Shown: positions 9,091-18,341 of the stretch, piece by piece | How the letters are laid out: each line of letters begins with the position of its first letter | Numbering within the stretch: the stretch's first letter is position 1 | NCBI GenBank assembly: GCA_021737945.1 | Contig: JAIPCX010000001.1 | Location: 310,001 to 374,000 of the forward strand | Origin: Polynucleobacter sp. | GTDB lineage: Bacteria; Pseudomonadota; Gammaproteobacteria; Burkholderiales; Burkholderiaceae_D | Direction of reading: 5' to 3' | Length of the DNA stretch: 64,000 bases | Position numbers and translations under genes: made by a program | Notes under the pieces: generated by a model | Database searches by the model: none | What the model was told of the DNA's origin: nothing | What the model saw: only the letters and a program-made list of their open reading frames with translations

Positions 9091-9918
9091 ATGTCTACAT
9101 CCAGTGATGCAAGCACAAAATCAACGCGCAAAAAATCAACTATCTTATCGCTCACGAAAATGCGCGATAACAATGAAAAAATCGTCATGCTTACCAGCTA
9201 TGACGCAAGCTTTGCGGGCCTAGTTGATGATTGCGGTATCGATATCATCTTGGTTGGTGATTCACTCGGCATGGTTGTACAAGGTCACGCATCGACCCTG
9301 CCCGTCACGATGGATGACATGGTCTACCATACCGCTTGCGTCGCTCGCGGTGCACGTTTTTCTATGGTGATAGCTGACTTACCTTTCGCTTCATACAGCA
9401 CACCTGAGCAAGCATTAACTCATGCCGCACAACTCATGCGTGCAGGTGCAGAAATGATCAAACTCGAAGGTGGGCAATGGTTAGCAGAGACAGTGCAGCA
9501 TCTCGTAGAACAAGGTATACCCGTGTGCGCTCACCTGGGACTCACGCCCCAAGCGGTTCATCAGCTAAGTGGATATAGAGTGCAAGGTAAAACTGCTGAC
9601 TCGGCAGAACGACTGCTGAACGACGCGCTCGCTTTAGAGCAAGCCGGCGCCTCACTGCTAGTGCTTGAGGCAATTCCCGCCGCTCTAGGAGCAAAGGTCA
9701 CTCAGGCTGTAAAAATACCGACAATAGGTATCGGTGCGGGGGTTGACTGCTCTGGTCAGGTTCTTGTTCTGCACGATATGTTGGGTGTATTCCAAGGCCA
9801 CCGCCCAAAATTTGTAAAAGATTTCATGCAGGGGCAACCATCGATTCAGGCGGCAATAGTGGCCTATATTCAGGCCGTTAAATCCGGGCAATTCCCAAGC
9901 ACAGAACACTGCTTTTAG
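9091..9918 (+). CDS. panB: 3-methyl-2-oxobutanoate hydroxymethyltransferase
   Basis: A 275-residue TIM-barrel enzyme of the pantothenate pathway that transfers a hydroxymethyl group from 5,10-methylene-THF to alpha-ketoisovalerate. [34 protein letters not shown] and the IKLEGG and PTIGIGAG phrases are family hallmarks. Residues 1-20 are a short Ser/Thr/Lys-rich extension before the conserved start. It probably shares a transcript with the kinase 5 bases upstream; panC is not in the window. Confidence 0.96.
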   Translation: MSTSSDASTKSTRKKSTILSLTKMRDNNEKIVMLTSYDASFAGLVDDCGIDIILVGDSLGMVVQGHASTLPVTMDDMVYHTACVARGARFSMVIADLPFASYSTPEQALTHAAQLMRAGAEMIKLEGGQWLAETVQHLVEQGIPVCAHLGLTPQAVHQLSGYRVQGKTADSAERLLNDALALEQAGASLLVLEAIPAALGAKVTQAVKIPTIGIGAGVDCSGQVLVLHDMLGVFQGHRPKFVKDFMQGQPSIQAAIVAYIQAVKSGQFPSTEHCF

Positions 9919-9953
9919 AGCTTGAATATCAACGTCAATTACTAGGTCAACTT

Positions 9954-10628
9954 CTAGGCTGACTGCTTTTCATAACGCCCCAGGCTAAGCGCCACCTGCT
10001 GCGATAAAGAATCAATATCGCTCACAGCCAAACCTAAGTCCCGAACCAAACCATCTTCTAAGCTGTAGACCCAGCTATGCATAGTTAAATCCTGGCCACG
10101 CTCCCAGGCATCTTGAACTACCGTTGTCTGACAAACGTTGATTACTTGCTCAATCACATTCAGTTCACATAAACGATTACGTCGCTCTTGAACTGGCAAA
10201 CTCATTGGGAAAAAATGATCATGCTTTTGATGAACATCCTGCACATGCCGTAACCAATTATCGGCTAATCCTACGCGCCGTTTTTCCATGGCCGCATCAA
10301 CACCCGAACAGCCATAGTGACCACAGACAATCACATGCTTGACCTTAAGCACATCAATGGCAAATTGTAATACCGAAAGACTATTCAAGTCGGTATGCAC
10401 CATCACATTCGCAATATTTCGATGAACGAATAACTCGCCCGGCTCAAGACCAACAATGGTGTTGGCTGGAACACGGCTATCGGAACAACCTATCCACAAA
10501 AATTCTGGCGACTGTTGCGACATCAGTTTGGAAAAAAAATCGGGGTCACGCGCAGTCATGGACGCGGCCCATTCCTTGTTGTTTGCAACCAGCTGGCGTA
10601 GCGCCTTATCGAATTTTCTATCGCTCAT
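9954..10628 (-). CDS. can: Beta-class carbonic anhydrase
   Basis: A 224-residue protein with the zinc ligands of beta carbonic anhydrases: C48, with D50 and R52 in CSDSRVPA, and H104 and C107 in GHYGC. It interconverts CO2 and bicarbonate in the cytoplasm and supplies bicarbonate to biosynthetic carboxylases. It converges on panB with a 35-bp gap in which I see no clear terminator. Confidence 0.95.
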   Translation of the reverse strand: MSDRKFDKALRQLVANNKEWAASMTARDPDFFSKLMSQQSPEFLWIGCSDSRVPANTIVGLEPGELFVHRNIANVMVHTDLNSLSVLQFAIDVLKVKHVIVCGHYGCSGVDAAMEKRRVGLADNWLRHVQDVHQKHDHFFPMSLPVQERRNRLCELNVIEQVINVCQTTVVQDAWERGQDLTMHSWVYSLEDGLVRDLGLAVSDIDSLSQQVALSLGRYEKQSA

Positions 10629-10969
10629 CTCAGTCTTTCAAAGCACATTGTCCGCATTGTAACCCAGTCAATCTACCCGGCGAACCACGAAAAAGATTTT
10701 GCTCCTGATGAAAAATTTTTAAGATATTTAATTGGTAAAAAATTCAACCAATGTTAGTAACGATCGAAATATTACTAATAATTTTTTTAATCTTTCTATT
10801 TTTTTCTAGACTCAGTATCACTTGACAAAAATTGATGGATCGCAAATCTATGAAACGCGCTTCATCGATTCAATCAAGCAGTAAAAGGCAGCAGTAATTC
10901 AAGACGTAATGTAAAGCAAGTTAGGCCGAAACCACAATAGTCATTTATTGAACACAAGGGAGAACCCCC
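10629..10969. other. AT-rich intergenic region between can and the rpfF remnant
   Basis: A 341-bp divergent region that serves the can start (minus) and the rpfF remnant (plus). It contains two adjacent inverted repeats, ATTGGT-N10-ACCAAT (10731-10752) and TTAGTAA-N11-TTACTAA (10754-10778), and a TTGACA at 10822-10827 that could be a -35 element, with no good -10 at 17 bases. A good ribosome site (GGGAGAA) precedes the rpfF ATG. No ORF or RNA gene was recognised. Confidence 0.45.
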
Positions 10970-11494
10970 ATGTCAGCATACAACGTCGTTCGTAATCCTA
11001 CATTGGCAACAACGAGCATCTATTCGGCTCCGCGTCGTCAGTATCAACAAATTGTGCAGGACTATAACCCATCACTCAAAGCGTTATCGACCTATATGAA
11101 TCCAACGGGCGTCCCTTGTTTTAATTCAGACATGCTTGAAGAGTTGCATCACAGCGTGCATCAACTAGAGCAACATAAAGGGATGCATTTTCATGAAAAT
11201 CAATGGCAGCCTGTCGACTATTGCGTTATAGGCTCAAGACACCCAAAAGTATTTAACTTGGGTGGAGATTTAGCATTATTTGTTGAACTCATCAGAACAC
11301 GTAATCGAGAAGGATTAATGCACTACGGAAAACTCTGCATTGAGGGTCTCTATACGCGAATTTGCGGCTATAACTCTTCCGTGACAACCATCACCATGCT
11401 ACAGGGCGATGCTTTTGGGGGCGGACTAGAATTTGCACTATCAAGCAATATCATTGTTGCGGAAAAAGGTATTTGCGCAATTACATTCGGTTGA
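10970..11494 (+). pseudogene. rpfF: rpfF (DSF synthase) remnant, 3' half deleted
   Basis: The 174-residue frame matches the N-terminal half of RpfF, the crotonase-fold enzyme that makes the diffusible signal factor (DSF, cis-2-unsaturated fatty acids). [14 protein letters not shown] includes E154, equivalent to the first catalytic glutamate. The reading frame then loses family similarity after VAEKG and stops within 7 codons, before the conserved LPE segment that carries the second glutamate and about 110 further residues. The lost end abuts the equally truncated rpfC on the other strand, so a single deletion explains both. It has an intact ribosome site (GGGAGAA), so a dead fragment may still be made. 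Confidence 0.8.
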
Positions 11495-12846
11495 CTTCGC
11501 GCAGGACTAAATACCAGCGAACGAATGGAGGCCACAGCCAGTTCTGAAGAAACAGGCTCTGATTTCGCCTCTATACCAAATTCCAGCTCGAACCAGAATT
11601 CACTTCCCTCACCTTGAATACTGCTAAACCCTATTTGCCCACCCATCAATTCAACTAATTGTTTACAAATAGTTGTACCTAATCCAGTTCCACCAAAGCG
11701 GCGTGTGGTCGATTCATCGGCTTGGGTAAAGCTCTCAAATATTTTGTCTTGCGCACACATTGGAATGCCAATACCTGTGTCTTTGACTGAAAATCGCAGA
11801 CGTATATGACCCAACGACTTTGCTACGAGACTAACGCCTACGGAGATTCTTCCTTGCTCGGTAAATTTGACAGCATTACCAATCAGATTGACTAATATTT
11901 GCTTTAGATGGTGCTGATCACCATTGATTTGAAATGGGACATCGGAGCAAATGCTATGACTAAGATGAATTTGAAAAGGATCGATGCGATAGCGGAAAAT
12001 ATCCAAGATGCCTTGAATGATTTTATACAGGTCGAATTGCACTGATTCGACCGACATTTTTCCTGCTTCTATTTTTGAAAAATCCAAGACATCTTCGATC
12101 TGGGTAAGCATGACTTGCGAAGTCGCAGTGAGGCAATCGAGCATCTCGATTTGATCACGATCGAGCTGCGTACTTCGCATCAAATCAATCATACCTATGA
12201 TGGCATTTAGAGGCGTTCTCAATTCATGACTCACCGAGCAAATGAACTGCCTTTTGGCAATATTTGCCTCCTCCGCTCGCTCGAGCGCCTTGTACAGACG
12301 ACCTATCAATGTGCTTGAATACATGGATATCAACAAGGTACCCAACCATAGCCCAACAGCAAGCCCTTGATCTTCCTGCCAATACGGCTCTACCACGATC
12401 ACCAGTCCAAATCCGCTTAGTGCCAAAACCAGGGCGATGAGCAAATAGGTTCTTCCGAATCTAAAACCGTAGCCGATAACTATCCACTGATATAGAAAAC
12501 ACAGTGGCGCAGCGTGACTACCACCTACTAAAAGCAAGTACGTTAAGGAAGCAATATCCAACAATATGGACAAGATGCGCCGGATAGGCATTTCACCCGG
12601 CCAAAAATAGACGCATGCCGCCATCGATACGGCAGCAATAACAAATAGAGATGGGACGAAAACTAGATTCAGCGCATTAGCCGCAACTGCCTGCGCTTGG
12701 GAGAATTGCAGATCATTGAAATAATAAATTAACACCAAGCCAATCAAGACACGCACTAAGGCTTGCTCAAATTCGTTATCTCGCTTCTCTTTTACATACC
12801 TAATCAATAGCTGACACAAGTATGAAGAGATAAATTTTTCTTTCAT
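11368..12846 (-). pseudogene. rpfC: rpfC-type DSF sensor kinase remnant lacking receiver and HPt domains
   Basis: The frame encodes 492 residues. Hydrophobic segments at about 30-180 form the RpfC-like membrane input domain. SHELRTP holds the phospho-acceptor H207, [10 protein letters not shown] the N box, DTGIGIP (356-362) the G1 box and FGGTGLG the G2 box, so the kinase core is complete. After the ATPase domain (about residue 425) a linker runs to about residue 461, and the final 30 residues are only the antisense of rpfF. The receiver and HPt domains normal for the RpfC hybrid kinase are missing. It may still autophosphorylate but cannot relay internally. Overlap with the rpfF remnant is 127 bp. 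The ATG at 12846 is the likely start. Confidence 0.75.
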
Positions 12847-13238
12847 TGCTTTTTGCCTGAAGTCATGCGGAGTAGAAAATTATGCACACGCCTGAAAATT
12901 TTCTATATACCGCAGACTCTACAAGGGAAAGAAGATGCAGCTAAGCGCAAATCAAATTTCACAACCTGTCATGAGATAAAAGCAAGGGGTCGACAAAATC
13001 GAAACACGAATGTGTTCGCAAAATTCAAGAATTCGCAGCGATGAGGTAAAGCGAGTTGATGCGGGAGTTTGAGAAAAATCTGAAAGCAGCAAGAAATTTC
13101 TTAGTGAGCTACTGATTTATTGCGAATTTTATGAACTGCATGCACTGCTGTGGGACACGAAATTATGTGACGCATGGCATGAAGCAAAGCATTTCGCTTT
13201 GCGAAACTCGCTTCAGCCATGAGATTATTTCTGGTAGC
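12847..13238. other. Intergenic region between the rpfC remnant and dnaJ
   Basis: A 392-bp stretch upstream of the rpfC remnant and downstream of dnaJ (both minus strand). It contains a nested hairpin at 13174-13220, just past the dnaJ stop. A 63-codon frame on the plus strand (12853-13044) has no recognisable features and is probably chance. Confidence 0.4.
13174..13220 (-). other. Nested stem-loop downstream of dnaJ
   Basis: An inner stem GCAAAGC / GCTTTGC (13184-13202) sits within an outer pairing of ATGGC-A-TGAAGC with GCTTCAGCCAT (13174-13220). It starts 19 bases past the dnaJ stop. There is no T-run after it on the minus strand, so it may be an RNA-stabilising 3' structure or a Rho-assisted end rather than an intrinsic terminator. 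Confidence 0.45.
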
Positions 13239-14357
13239 TTATCCGAAAAATTCTTTGACTTTATCCATCCAGGATTTGCTTTGCGGACTATGTTTAGCAC
13301 CGCCTGCTTCGGTCAACTTATCGAATTCTTCCAAGAGTTCTTTCTGCTTGTCCGTGAGTTTAACTGGCGTCTCAATCAAAATATGGCAAAACAAATCGCC
13401 AGCAATACCAGAGCGCACGCCCTTAATACCTTTACTGCGCAAGCGGAAAGTTTTTCCGGTTTGCGTACCCTCAGGCACAGTGAACGATACTTTCCCACCT
13501 AAGGTAGGCACTTCAATTTCACCGCCCAAAGTGGCACGCGCAAACGAGATCGGCATTTCGCAATGCAGATCATCACCATCACGCTGAAATACGGCGTGCT
13601 GTTTGATATGAATTTCAACATACAAATCACCGGTCGGGCCACCATTCATGCCCGGCTCGCCGTTACCGGTTGAGCGAATTCGCATGCCATCGTCAATACC
13701 GGCTGGGATTTTTACTTCCAGCGTTTTATTCCGTTTTATTCGGCCAGAACCAGCGCAGCCACCGCACGGATCAGGTATGACCTTGCCTGTGCCATGACAC
13801 TTGGGGCAGGTTTGTTGAATACTGAAAAAACCTTGCTGCATTCGAACCTGACCATGGCCACCGCAGGTACCGCACGTCGTTGGCGAGGTTCCTGGCTTTG
13901 CGCCGGAGCCATGACAGGTATCGCATTCATTCCAAGAAGGCACGCGTATCGTGGTTTCGAAACCATTCGCCGCCTGCTCGAGTGTGATGTCTAAGTTATA
14001 GCGAAGATCGGCACCGCGATAAACTTGCGGGCCACCACGCGCACGGCCACCACCAAAAATATCACCGAAGATATCGCCAAAGGCATCCGAGAATCCGCCT
14101 GCCCCTGCGCCACCGCCGCCGCCCATATTCGGATCAACACCTGCATGGCCATAACGATCATAGGCTTCGCGCTTTTGAGGATCAGAAAGCATTTCATACG
14201 CTTCCTTGGCTTCTTTGAATTTATCCTCAGCGCCCTTGCTATCGGGATTTCGATCAGGATGATGCTTCATCGCCAGCTTGCGATACGCCTTCTTGATCTC
14301 ATCCTCTGACGCATTCTTTGCTACGCCAAGTATTTCGTAAAAATCACGTTTAGCCAT
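13239..14357 (-). CDS. dnaJ: Chaperone DnaJ (Hsp40)
   Basis: A 372-residue type I DnaJ: J-domain with HPD, a Gly/Phe-rich linker, four zinc-binding CxxCxGxG-type repeats ([32 protein letters not shown]) and the C-terminal substrate-binding domain. It delivers unfolded clients to DnaK and stimulates its ATPase. I start at [10 protein letters not shown] (ATG at 14355-14357); an upstream in-frame ATG at 14393 lies inside the terminator hairpin and adds 12 atypical residues. It is the last gene of grpE-dnaK-dnaJ and is separated from dnaK by a terminator. Confidence 0.97.
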   Translation of the reverse strand: MAKRDFYEILGVAKNASEDEIKKAYRKLAMKHHPDRNPDSKGAEDKFKEAKEAYEMLSDPQKREAYDRYGHAGVDPNMGGGGGAGAGGFSDAFGDIFGDIFGGGRARGGPQVYRGADLRYNLDITLEQAANGFETTIRVPSWNECDTCHGSGAKPGTSPTTCGTCGGHGQVRMQQGFFSIQQTCPKCHGTGKVIPDPCGGCAGSGRIKRNKTLEVKIPAGIDDGMRIRSTGNGEPGMNGGPTGDLYVEIHIKQHAVFQRDGDDLHCEMPISFARATLGGEIEVPTLGGKVSFTVPEGTQTGKTFRLRSKGIKGVRSGIAGDLFCHILIETPVKLTDKQKELLEEFDKLTEAGGAKHSPQSKSWMDKVKEFFG

Positions 14358-14372
14358 CTCACATATCCATGC

Positions 14373-14411
14373 AAAAAACCGGGCAGGAGGCAATACAGCG
14401 CTCCAGCCCGG
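14373..14411 (-). terminator. Intrinsic terminator between dnaK and dnaJ
   Basis: Read on the minus strand, CCGGGC-T-GGAG pairs with CTCC-T-GCCCGG (14379-14411) and is followed at once by six T. It lies between the dnaK stop and the dnaJ start, only about 15 bases before the dnaJ ATG, so it should act as a partial terminator that lowers dnaJ relative to dnaK. A second small palindrome (14420-14436, ATGCAG / CTGCAT) lies next to it. Confidence 0.75.
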
Positions 14412-14449
14412 CGTCGTCGATGCAGGCTAGCTGCATGACGAGGGAAAAA

Positions 14450-16393
14450 TTATTTGTCTTTTACTTCCTTGAAGTCCGCATCGACCACATCGTGTTCGGC
14501 GGACTTAGCACCTGCAGCTGCTTCGCCAGATGTTGCACCGGCAGCCGCGCCAGAGGCCGCTTGCTGTGCTTGCATATCGGCATATACTTTTTCACCCAGC
14601 TTTTGCGATGCTGTCGAGAGCGCTTCCACCTTGGCGTCAATCGCTGCTTTGTCAGCACCTTTCAACACATCTTCAAGATCCTTGATGGCAGCTTCAATTT
14701 TTTCTTTCTCACCCGCGTCGAGCTTGTCACCATGCTCAGTCAATGCTTTGCGAGTCGAATGAACTAAAGCATCACCTTGGTTATGCGCTTCGGCGAGTTC
14801 TTTTAAGCGTTTGTCATCTTCAGCATTCGCTTCAGCGTCACGCACCATACTCTGTATCTCATCTTCCGTGAGTCCGGAATTCGCTTTGATGGTGACTTTA
14901 TTTTCTTTACCGGTCGCTTTGTCTTTTGCACCCACATGCAAAATACCATTCGCATCGATATCAAACGTCACTTCAATTTGAGGTGTGCCACGCTGTGACG
15001 GTGGAATACCTTCGAGATTAAATTCACCCAAGCTCTTATTACCGGTAGCCATTTCACGCTCACCTTGATACACCTTAATCGTGACGGCTGGCTGGTTATC
15101 TTCTGCGGTAGAAAACACTTGGCTAAATTTCGTTGGAATCGTGGTGTTTTTCTTGATCATCTTGGTCATCACACCACCAAGAGTTTCAATACCCAATGAC
15201 AGCGGAGTCACATCCAGCAACAACAAATCTTTACGATCACCTGAAAGAACCGAACCCTGAATTGCAGCGCCTACAGCGACAGCTTCATCAGGATTTACGT
15301 CTTTGCGTGGCTCACGACCAAAAAACTCTTTAACTTTTTCTTGCACCTTAGGCATACGAGTCATGCCACCGACCAGAATGATGTCGTCGATATCAGCCAC
15401 TTTGACACCCGCATCATTAATCGCGATACGGCAAGGCTCGATCGTCTTGGAAATCAATTCCTCAACTAAGGACTCGAGCTTAGCGCGGGTCATCTTCAAG
15501 TTAAGGTGCATAGGCGCGCCATTCGCCATCGCAATGTAAGGCTCGTTAATTTCAGTCTGCTGCGAGGACGATAATTCAATCTTGGCACGCTCAGCGGATG
15601 CCTTAATACGCTGCAAAGCGATCGGATCTTTAGATAAATCTACGCCATTAATTTTTTTGAATTCATCAATAATGAAATCAATGATGCGCTGATCGAAATC
15701 TTCACCGCCTAAGAAAGTATCACCATTGGTTGAAAGCACTTCGAACTGCATCTCGCCATCGACATCGGCGATCTCAATGATCGACACGTCAAAAGTACCG
15801 CCGCCCAAGTCATACACCGCAATCTTGCGATCGCCTTTACCGCCTTTGTCTAAACCAAAAGCCAGTGCAGCGGCAGTCGGCTCATTGATAATGCGTTTGA
15901 CATCCAGACCTGCAATACGACCTGCATCCTTAGTTGCCTGGCGTTGCGCATCATTGAAATAAGCTGGTACGGTAATAACGGCTTCAGTCACTTCTTCGCC
16001 CAAATAATCTTCGGCAGTTTTCTTCATTTTGCGGAGGATTTCCGCAGAAGTTTGTTGTGGCGCGAGTTTTTTGTCGCGCACTGAAATCCAAGCGTCACCG
16101 TTATCCGCTTTCATGATTTCGTAAGGCATCAGACCGATGTCTTTCTGCACTTCTTTTTCATCGAACTTACGACCGATCAGGCGCTTGACTGCAAACAGCG
16201 TATTCTTAGGATTGGTAACAGCCTGACGCTTAGCAGGTGCGCCAACGAGAATTTCCCCATCTTCTTGATAAGCGATGATAGACGGCGTGGTACGTGCGCC
16301 TTCCGAATTTTCGATAACCTTCGGTTGACCACCCTCCATGATGGCGACACAGGAATTCGTCGTTCCCAGATCAATGCCAATAATCTTGCTCAT
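14450..16393 (-). CDS. dnaK: Chaperone DnaK (Hsp70)
   Basis: A 647-residue Hsp70. [14 protein letters not shown] opens the ATPase domain, [14 protein letters not shown] is the second signature, [13 protein letters not shown] the third, and the C-terminus ends in an acidic EEVD-like tail ([12 protein letters not shown]) as in other bacterial DnaK proteins. With DnaJ and GrpE it runs the ATP-driven folding cycle. It has its own sigma-32-type promoter in the grpE-dnaK gap and is also reached from the grpE promoter. Confidence 0.98.
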   Translation of the reverse strand: MSKIIGIDLGTTNSCVAIMEGGQPKVIENSEGARTTPSIIAYQEDGEILVGAPAKRQAVTNPKNTLFAVKRLIGRKFDEKEVQKDIGLMPYEIMKADNGDAWISVRDKKLAPQQTSAEILRKMKKTAEDYLGEEVTEAVITVPAYFNDAQRQATKDAGRIAGLDVKRIINEPTAAALAFGLDKGGKGDRKIAVYDLGGGTFDVSIIEIADVDGEMQFEVLSTNGDTFLGGEDFDQRIIDFIIDEFKKINGVDLSKDPIALQRIKASAERAKIELSSSQQTEINEPYIAMANGAPMHLNLKMTRAKLESLVEELISKTIEPCRIAINDAGVKVADIDDIILVGGMTRMPKVQEKVKEFFGREPRKDVNPDEAVAVGAAIQGSVLSGDRKDLLLLDVTPLSLGIETLGGVMTKMIKKNTTIPTKFSQVFSTAEDNQPAVTIKVYQGEREMATGNKSLGEFNLEGIPPSQRGTPQIEVTFDIDANGILHVGAKDKATGKENKVTIKANSGLTEDEIQSMVRDAEANAEDDKRLKELAEAHNQGDALVHSTRKALTEHGDKLDAGEKEKIEAAIKDLEDVLKGADKAAIDAKVEALSTASQKLGEKVYADMQAQQAASGAAAGATSGEAAAGAKSAEHDVVDADFKEVKDK

Positions 16394-16452
16394 GATGTTT
16401 TCCTTAAATAACTAGTTCAATGTCTGTAGTACTGAATCTGTCTATAGTTCTG

Positions 16453-16480
16453 ATATGTGGCGTTTAGCTCAAGTTTCAAG
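16453..16480 (-). promoter_or_regulatory. Sigma-32 promoter upstream of dnaK
   Basis: On the minus strand CTTGAAA (16474-16480) is followed by a 13-base spacer and CCACATAT (16453-16460). The sigma-32 consensus is CTTGAAA-N11-15-CCCCATNT, so there is one mismatch. It lies about 60 bases before the dnaK ATG, in the gap after grpE. Confidence 0.7.
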
Positions 16481-16490
16481 ACACATGAAA

Positions 16491-17069
16491 CTATTGAGAC
16501 ACCGTCACCAATGCCGGCCGTAACAAACGATCAGAAATCATGTAACCCTTTTGCAGTACGCTCACTATCGTGTTGGCCTCTTGCTCCGAGGGCACCATAG
16601 AAATCGCCTGATGCTTCATCGGGTCGAGCTTCTCACCCGGCTTGGGATCGAGTTCAACCAAACGATTTCGCTCAAACGCAGCGACCAACTGCTTCAAGGT
16701 CATGTCCACGCCTTCTTTGAGCGACTCAACCGAGGGCACCTCGATTTTGAGCGCCATCTCCAGGCTATCCTTCACGGGCAACAAAGCTTCAGCAAAGCCC
16801 TCGATCGCAAATTTGTGCGCCTTGGAGATATCCTCCTGAGCACGGCGCCGAATATTTTCGGCGTCGGCTTTGGCGCGCAAAAATGCATCCTGCTTCTCGG
16901 CCAGTTTGGCTTCTGCCTCGGTCAATCGCTGACCTAGGTCTAGCCCGCCTTCCATCGCCTGCTGAGCTAGCTCATCGGCGGTAAAGGTCGCGTTGTCTGC
17001 CAAATCTTTAGGCAACTCAGGTTCAGTCTGACCTGCTTGCTGACCTGGCTGCGATTCTGCTTGATTCAT
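16491..17069 (-). CDS. grpE: Nucleotide exchange factor GrpE
   Basis: A 192-residue protein: a Gln/Glu-rich disordered N-terminus, a long coiled-coil (about 55-120, [21 protein letters not shown]) and the beta-wing domain with MKHQAISMV. It releases ADP from DnaK. I start at [10 protein letters not shown] (ATG at 17067-17069), preceded by GGAGAA; a longer in-frame extension would run into the promoter. First gene of grpE-dnaK-dnaJ. Confidence 0.96.
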   Translation of the reverse strand: MNQAESQPGQQAGQTEPELPKDLADNATFTADELAQQAMEGGLDLGQRLTEAEAKLAEKQDAFLRAKADAENIRRRAQEDISKAHKFAIEGFAEALLPVKDSLEMALKIEVPSVESLKEGVDMTLKQLVAAFERNRLVELDPKPGEKLDPMKHQAISMVPSEQEANTIVSVLQKGYMISDRLLRPALVTVSQ

Positions 17070-17113
17070 AAGTTCTCCAACTAAATCAATTACTTGCAAT
17101 AACACTGGGCAGC

Positions 17114-17141
17114 ATATGGGGATTGAATAAGGCTTTTCAAG
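17114..17141 (-). promoter_or_regulatory. Sigma-32 promoter upstream of grpE
   Basis: On the minus strand CTTGAAA (17135-17141) is followed by a 13-base spacer and CCCCATAT (17114-17121), a perfect match to the heat-shock consensus. It lies about 45 bases upstream of the grpE ATG and just past the hemH terminator. Confidence 0.88.
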
Positions 17142-17160
17142 CGGGTCTGGTGAAATACAC

Positions 17161-17187
17161 AAAAAAAACGGGGGCCACAGGCCCCCG
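17161..17187 (-). terminator. Intrinsic terminator after hemH
   Basis: Minus-strand stem CGGGGGCC / GGCCCCCG with a 3-base loop (17169-17187), followed by eight T. It lies 24 bases past the hemH stop and isolates hemH from the heat-shock operon. Confidence 0.92.
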
Positions 17188-17210
17188 ATTCATGTCACGG
17201 GTGATTTATG

Positions 17211-18317
17211 TCAATCCGTCGCGCCTAGCTCGAGCGCACGCGCTCTTCCTATTTCGGCATCTTTCTGCAAGCGCTGATGGCTTTCTGGGTCTGAACCCGT
17301 AGGCCAACCCAAGGTGTGCTTCTCAACAATTGCGGCCATCGCGTCTATCCATTGCGGAAGCTCATTCAGGCAAGGTATGTAATGAAAGGCCTTACCGCCA
17401 GCGCCCAAAAAGTCTTCGCGCGCCTCCATAGAAATTTCTTCTAGCGTCTCAAGACAATCACTGGTAAATCCGGGGCAGATAACATCCACACGGCCCACCC
17501 CTTTTTGAGCCAGCTCAACCAGCGTGGGCGCGGTATACGGTTGCAACCATTCCGCTTTTCCAAAACGCGATTGAAAAGTAACGAGGTACTCGTCCTTGCT
17601 CAAGCCTAATTTAGTCGCCACCAAACGCGCCGTCTTGTAGCACTCACAGTGATACGGATCACCCAGCAACAAGGTTCGCTTCGGTACACCATGAAAACTC
17701 ATGACTAATTTATCGGGCCGCCCATGCTGCTCCCAATGCGCGCGCACGGTCGTAGCGAGCGCTTCGATATACGCATCATCATCGTGATAGTGCTTGATGA
17801 AACGAAGCTCAGGCGCATTTCGTATTTGGGTGTAGTGCGAAAAAACTCGATCAAATATCGATGCGGTTGTCGTACCCGAATATTGGGGATAGGCAGGCAA
17901 AACCAAAATACGATCGTAGCCGTCAACCTTTAGCTGGTCTAAGACACTCGGCAAACTTGGATTTCCATAACGCATGGCATACATCACACGTAAGCTGTGC
18001 CCGCGTGCGTTTAACGCTGACTGCAAGGCCTCGGCCTGTCGTTCAGTGTGTACTTTTAAAGGTGAACCTTGATCGGTCCAAATCGATGCGTATTTTTCTG
18101 CGGATTGGCGCGAGCGGAACGGCAAAATTATCCCGTTCAAAATAATCCACCAAAGCAGACGAGGAATCTCGACGATGCGCGGATCCCACAAAAATTCCTT
18201 CAGATAGACCTTTACCGCAGCTGGTGTGGGAGCGTCGGGTGTACCCAAATTAGCAAATACCACAGCGGTCTTGCTTAGACTGCCATGGCTGTATGAGGGT
18301 TCTGAGTTGAAGCCCAT
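17211..18317 (-). CDS. hemH: Ferrochelatase
   Basis: A 368-residue protein of normal HemH length. It contains VVFANLGTPDAP at the N-terminus, LVMSFHGVPKR with the proposed metal-site histidine, and the PGFTSDCLETLEEI signature with the conserved glutamates. It inserts Fe2+ into protoporphyrin IX as the last step of haem synthesis. It is followed by a strong terminator and lies 24 bases downstream of recN. Confidence 0.96.
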   Translation of the reverse strand: MGFNSEPSYSHGSLSKTAVVFANLGTPDAPTPAAVKVYLKEFLWDPRIVEIPRLLWWIILNGIILPFRSRQSAEKYASIWTDQGSPLKVHTERQAEALQSALNARGHSLRVMYAMRYGNPSLPSVLDQLKVDGYDRILVLPAYPQYSGTTTASIFDRVFSHYTQIRNAPELRFIKHYHDDDAYIEALATTVRAHWEQHGRPDKLVMSFHGVPKRTLLLGDPYHCECYKTARLVATKLGLSKDEYLVTFQSRFGKAEWLQPYTAPTLVELAQKGVGRVDVICPGFTSDCLETLEEISMEAREDFLGAGGKAFHYIPCLNELPQWIDAMAAIVEKHTLGWPTGSDPESHQRLQKDAEIGRARALELGATD

Positions 18318-18341
18318 TAAAAAAACCTTTCTGTTTTATGC

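Noticed and set aside
12853-13044. A 63-codon plus-strand frame between the rpfC remnant and dnaJ
   Set aside because: No ribosome site, no recognisable domain, and it overlaps the expected promoter of the rpfC remnant.
10629-13238. Mobile element as cause of the rpfF/rpfC damage
   Set aside because: No transposase frame, terminal inverted repeats or target duplication is visible at the junction; a simple deletion explains it better.
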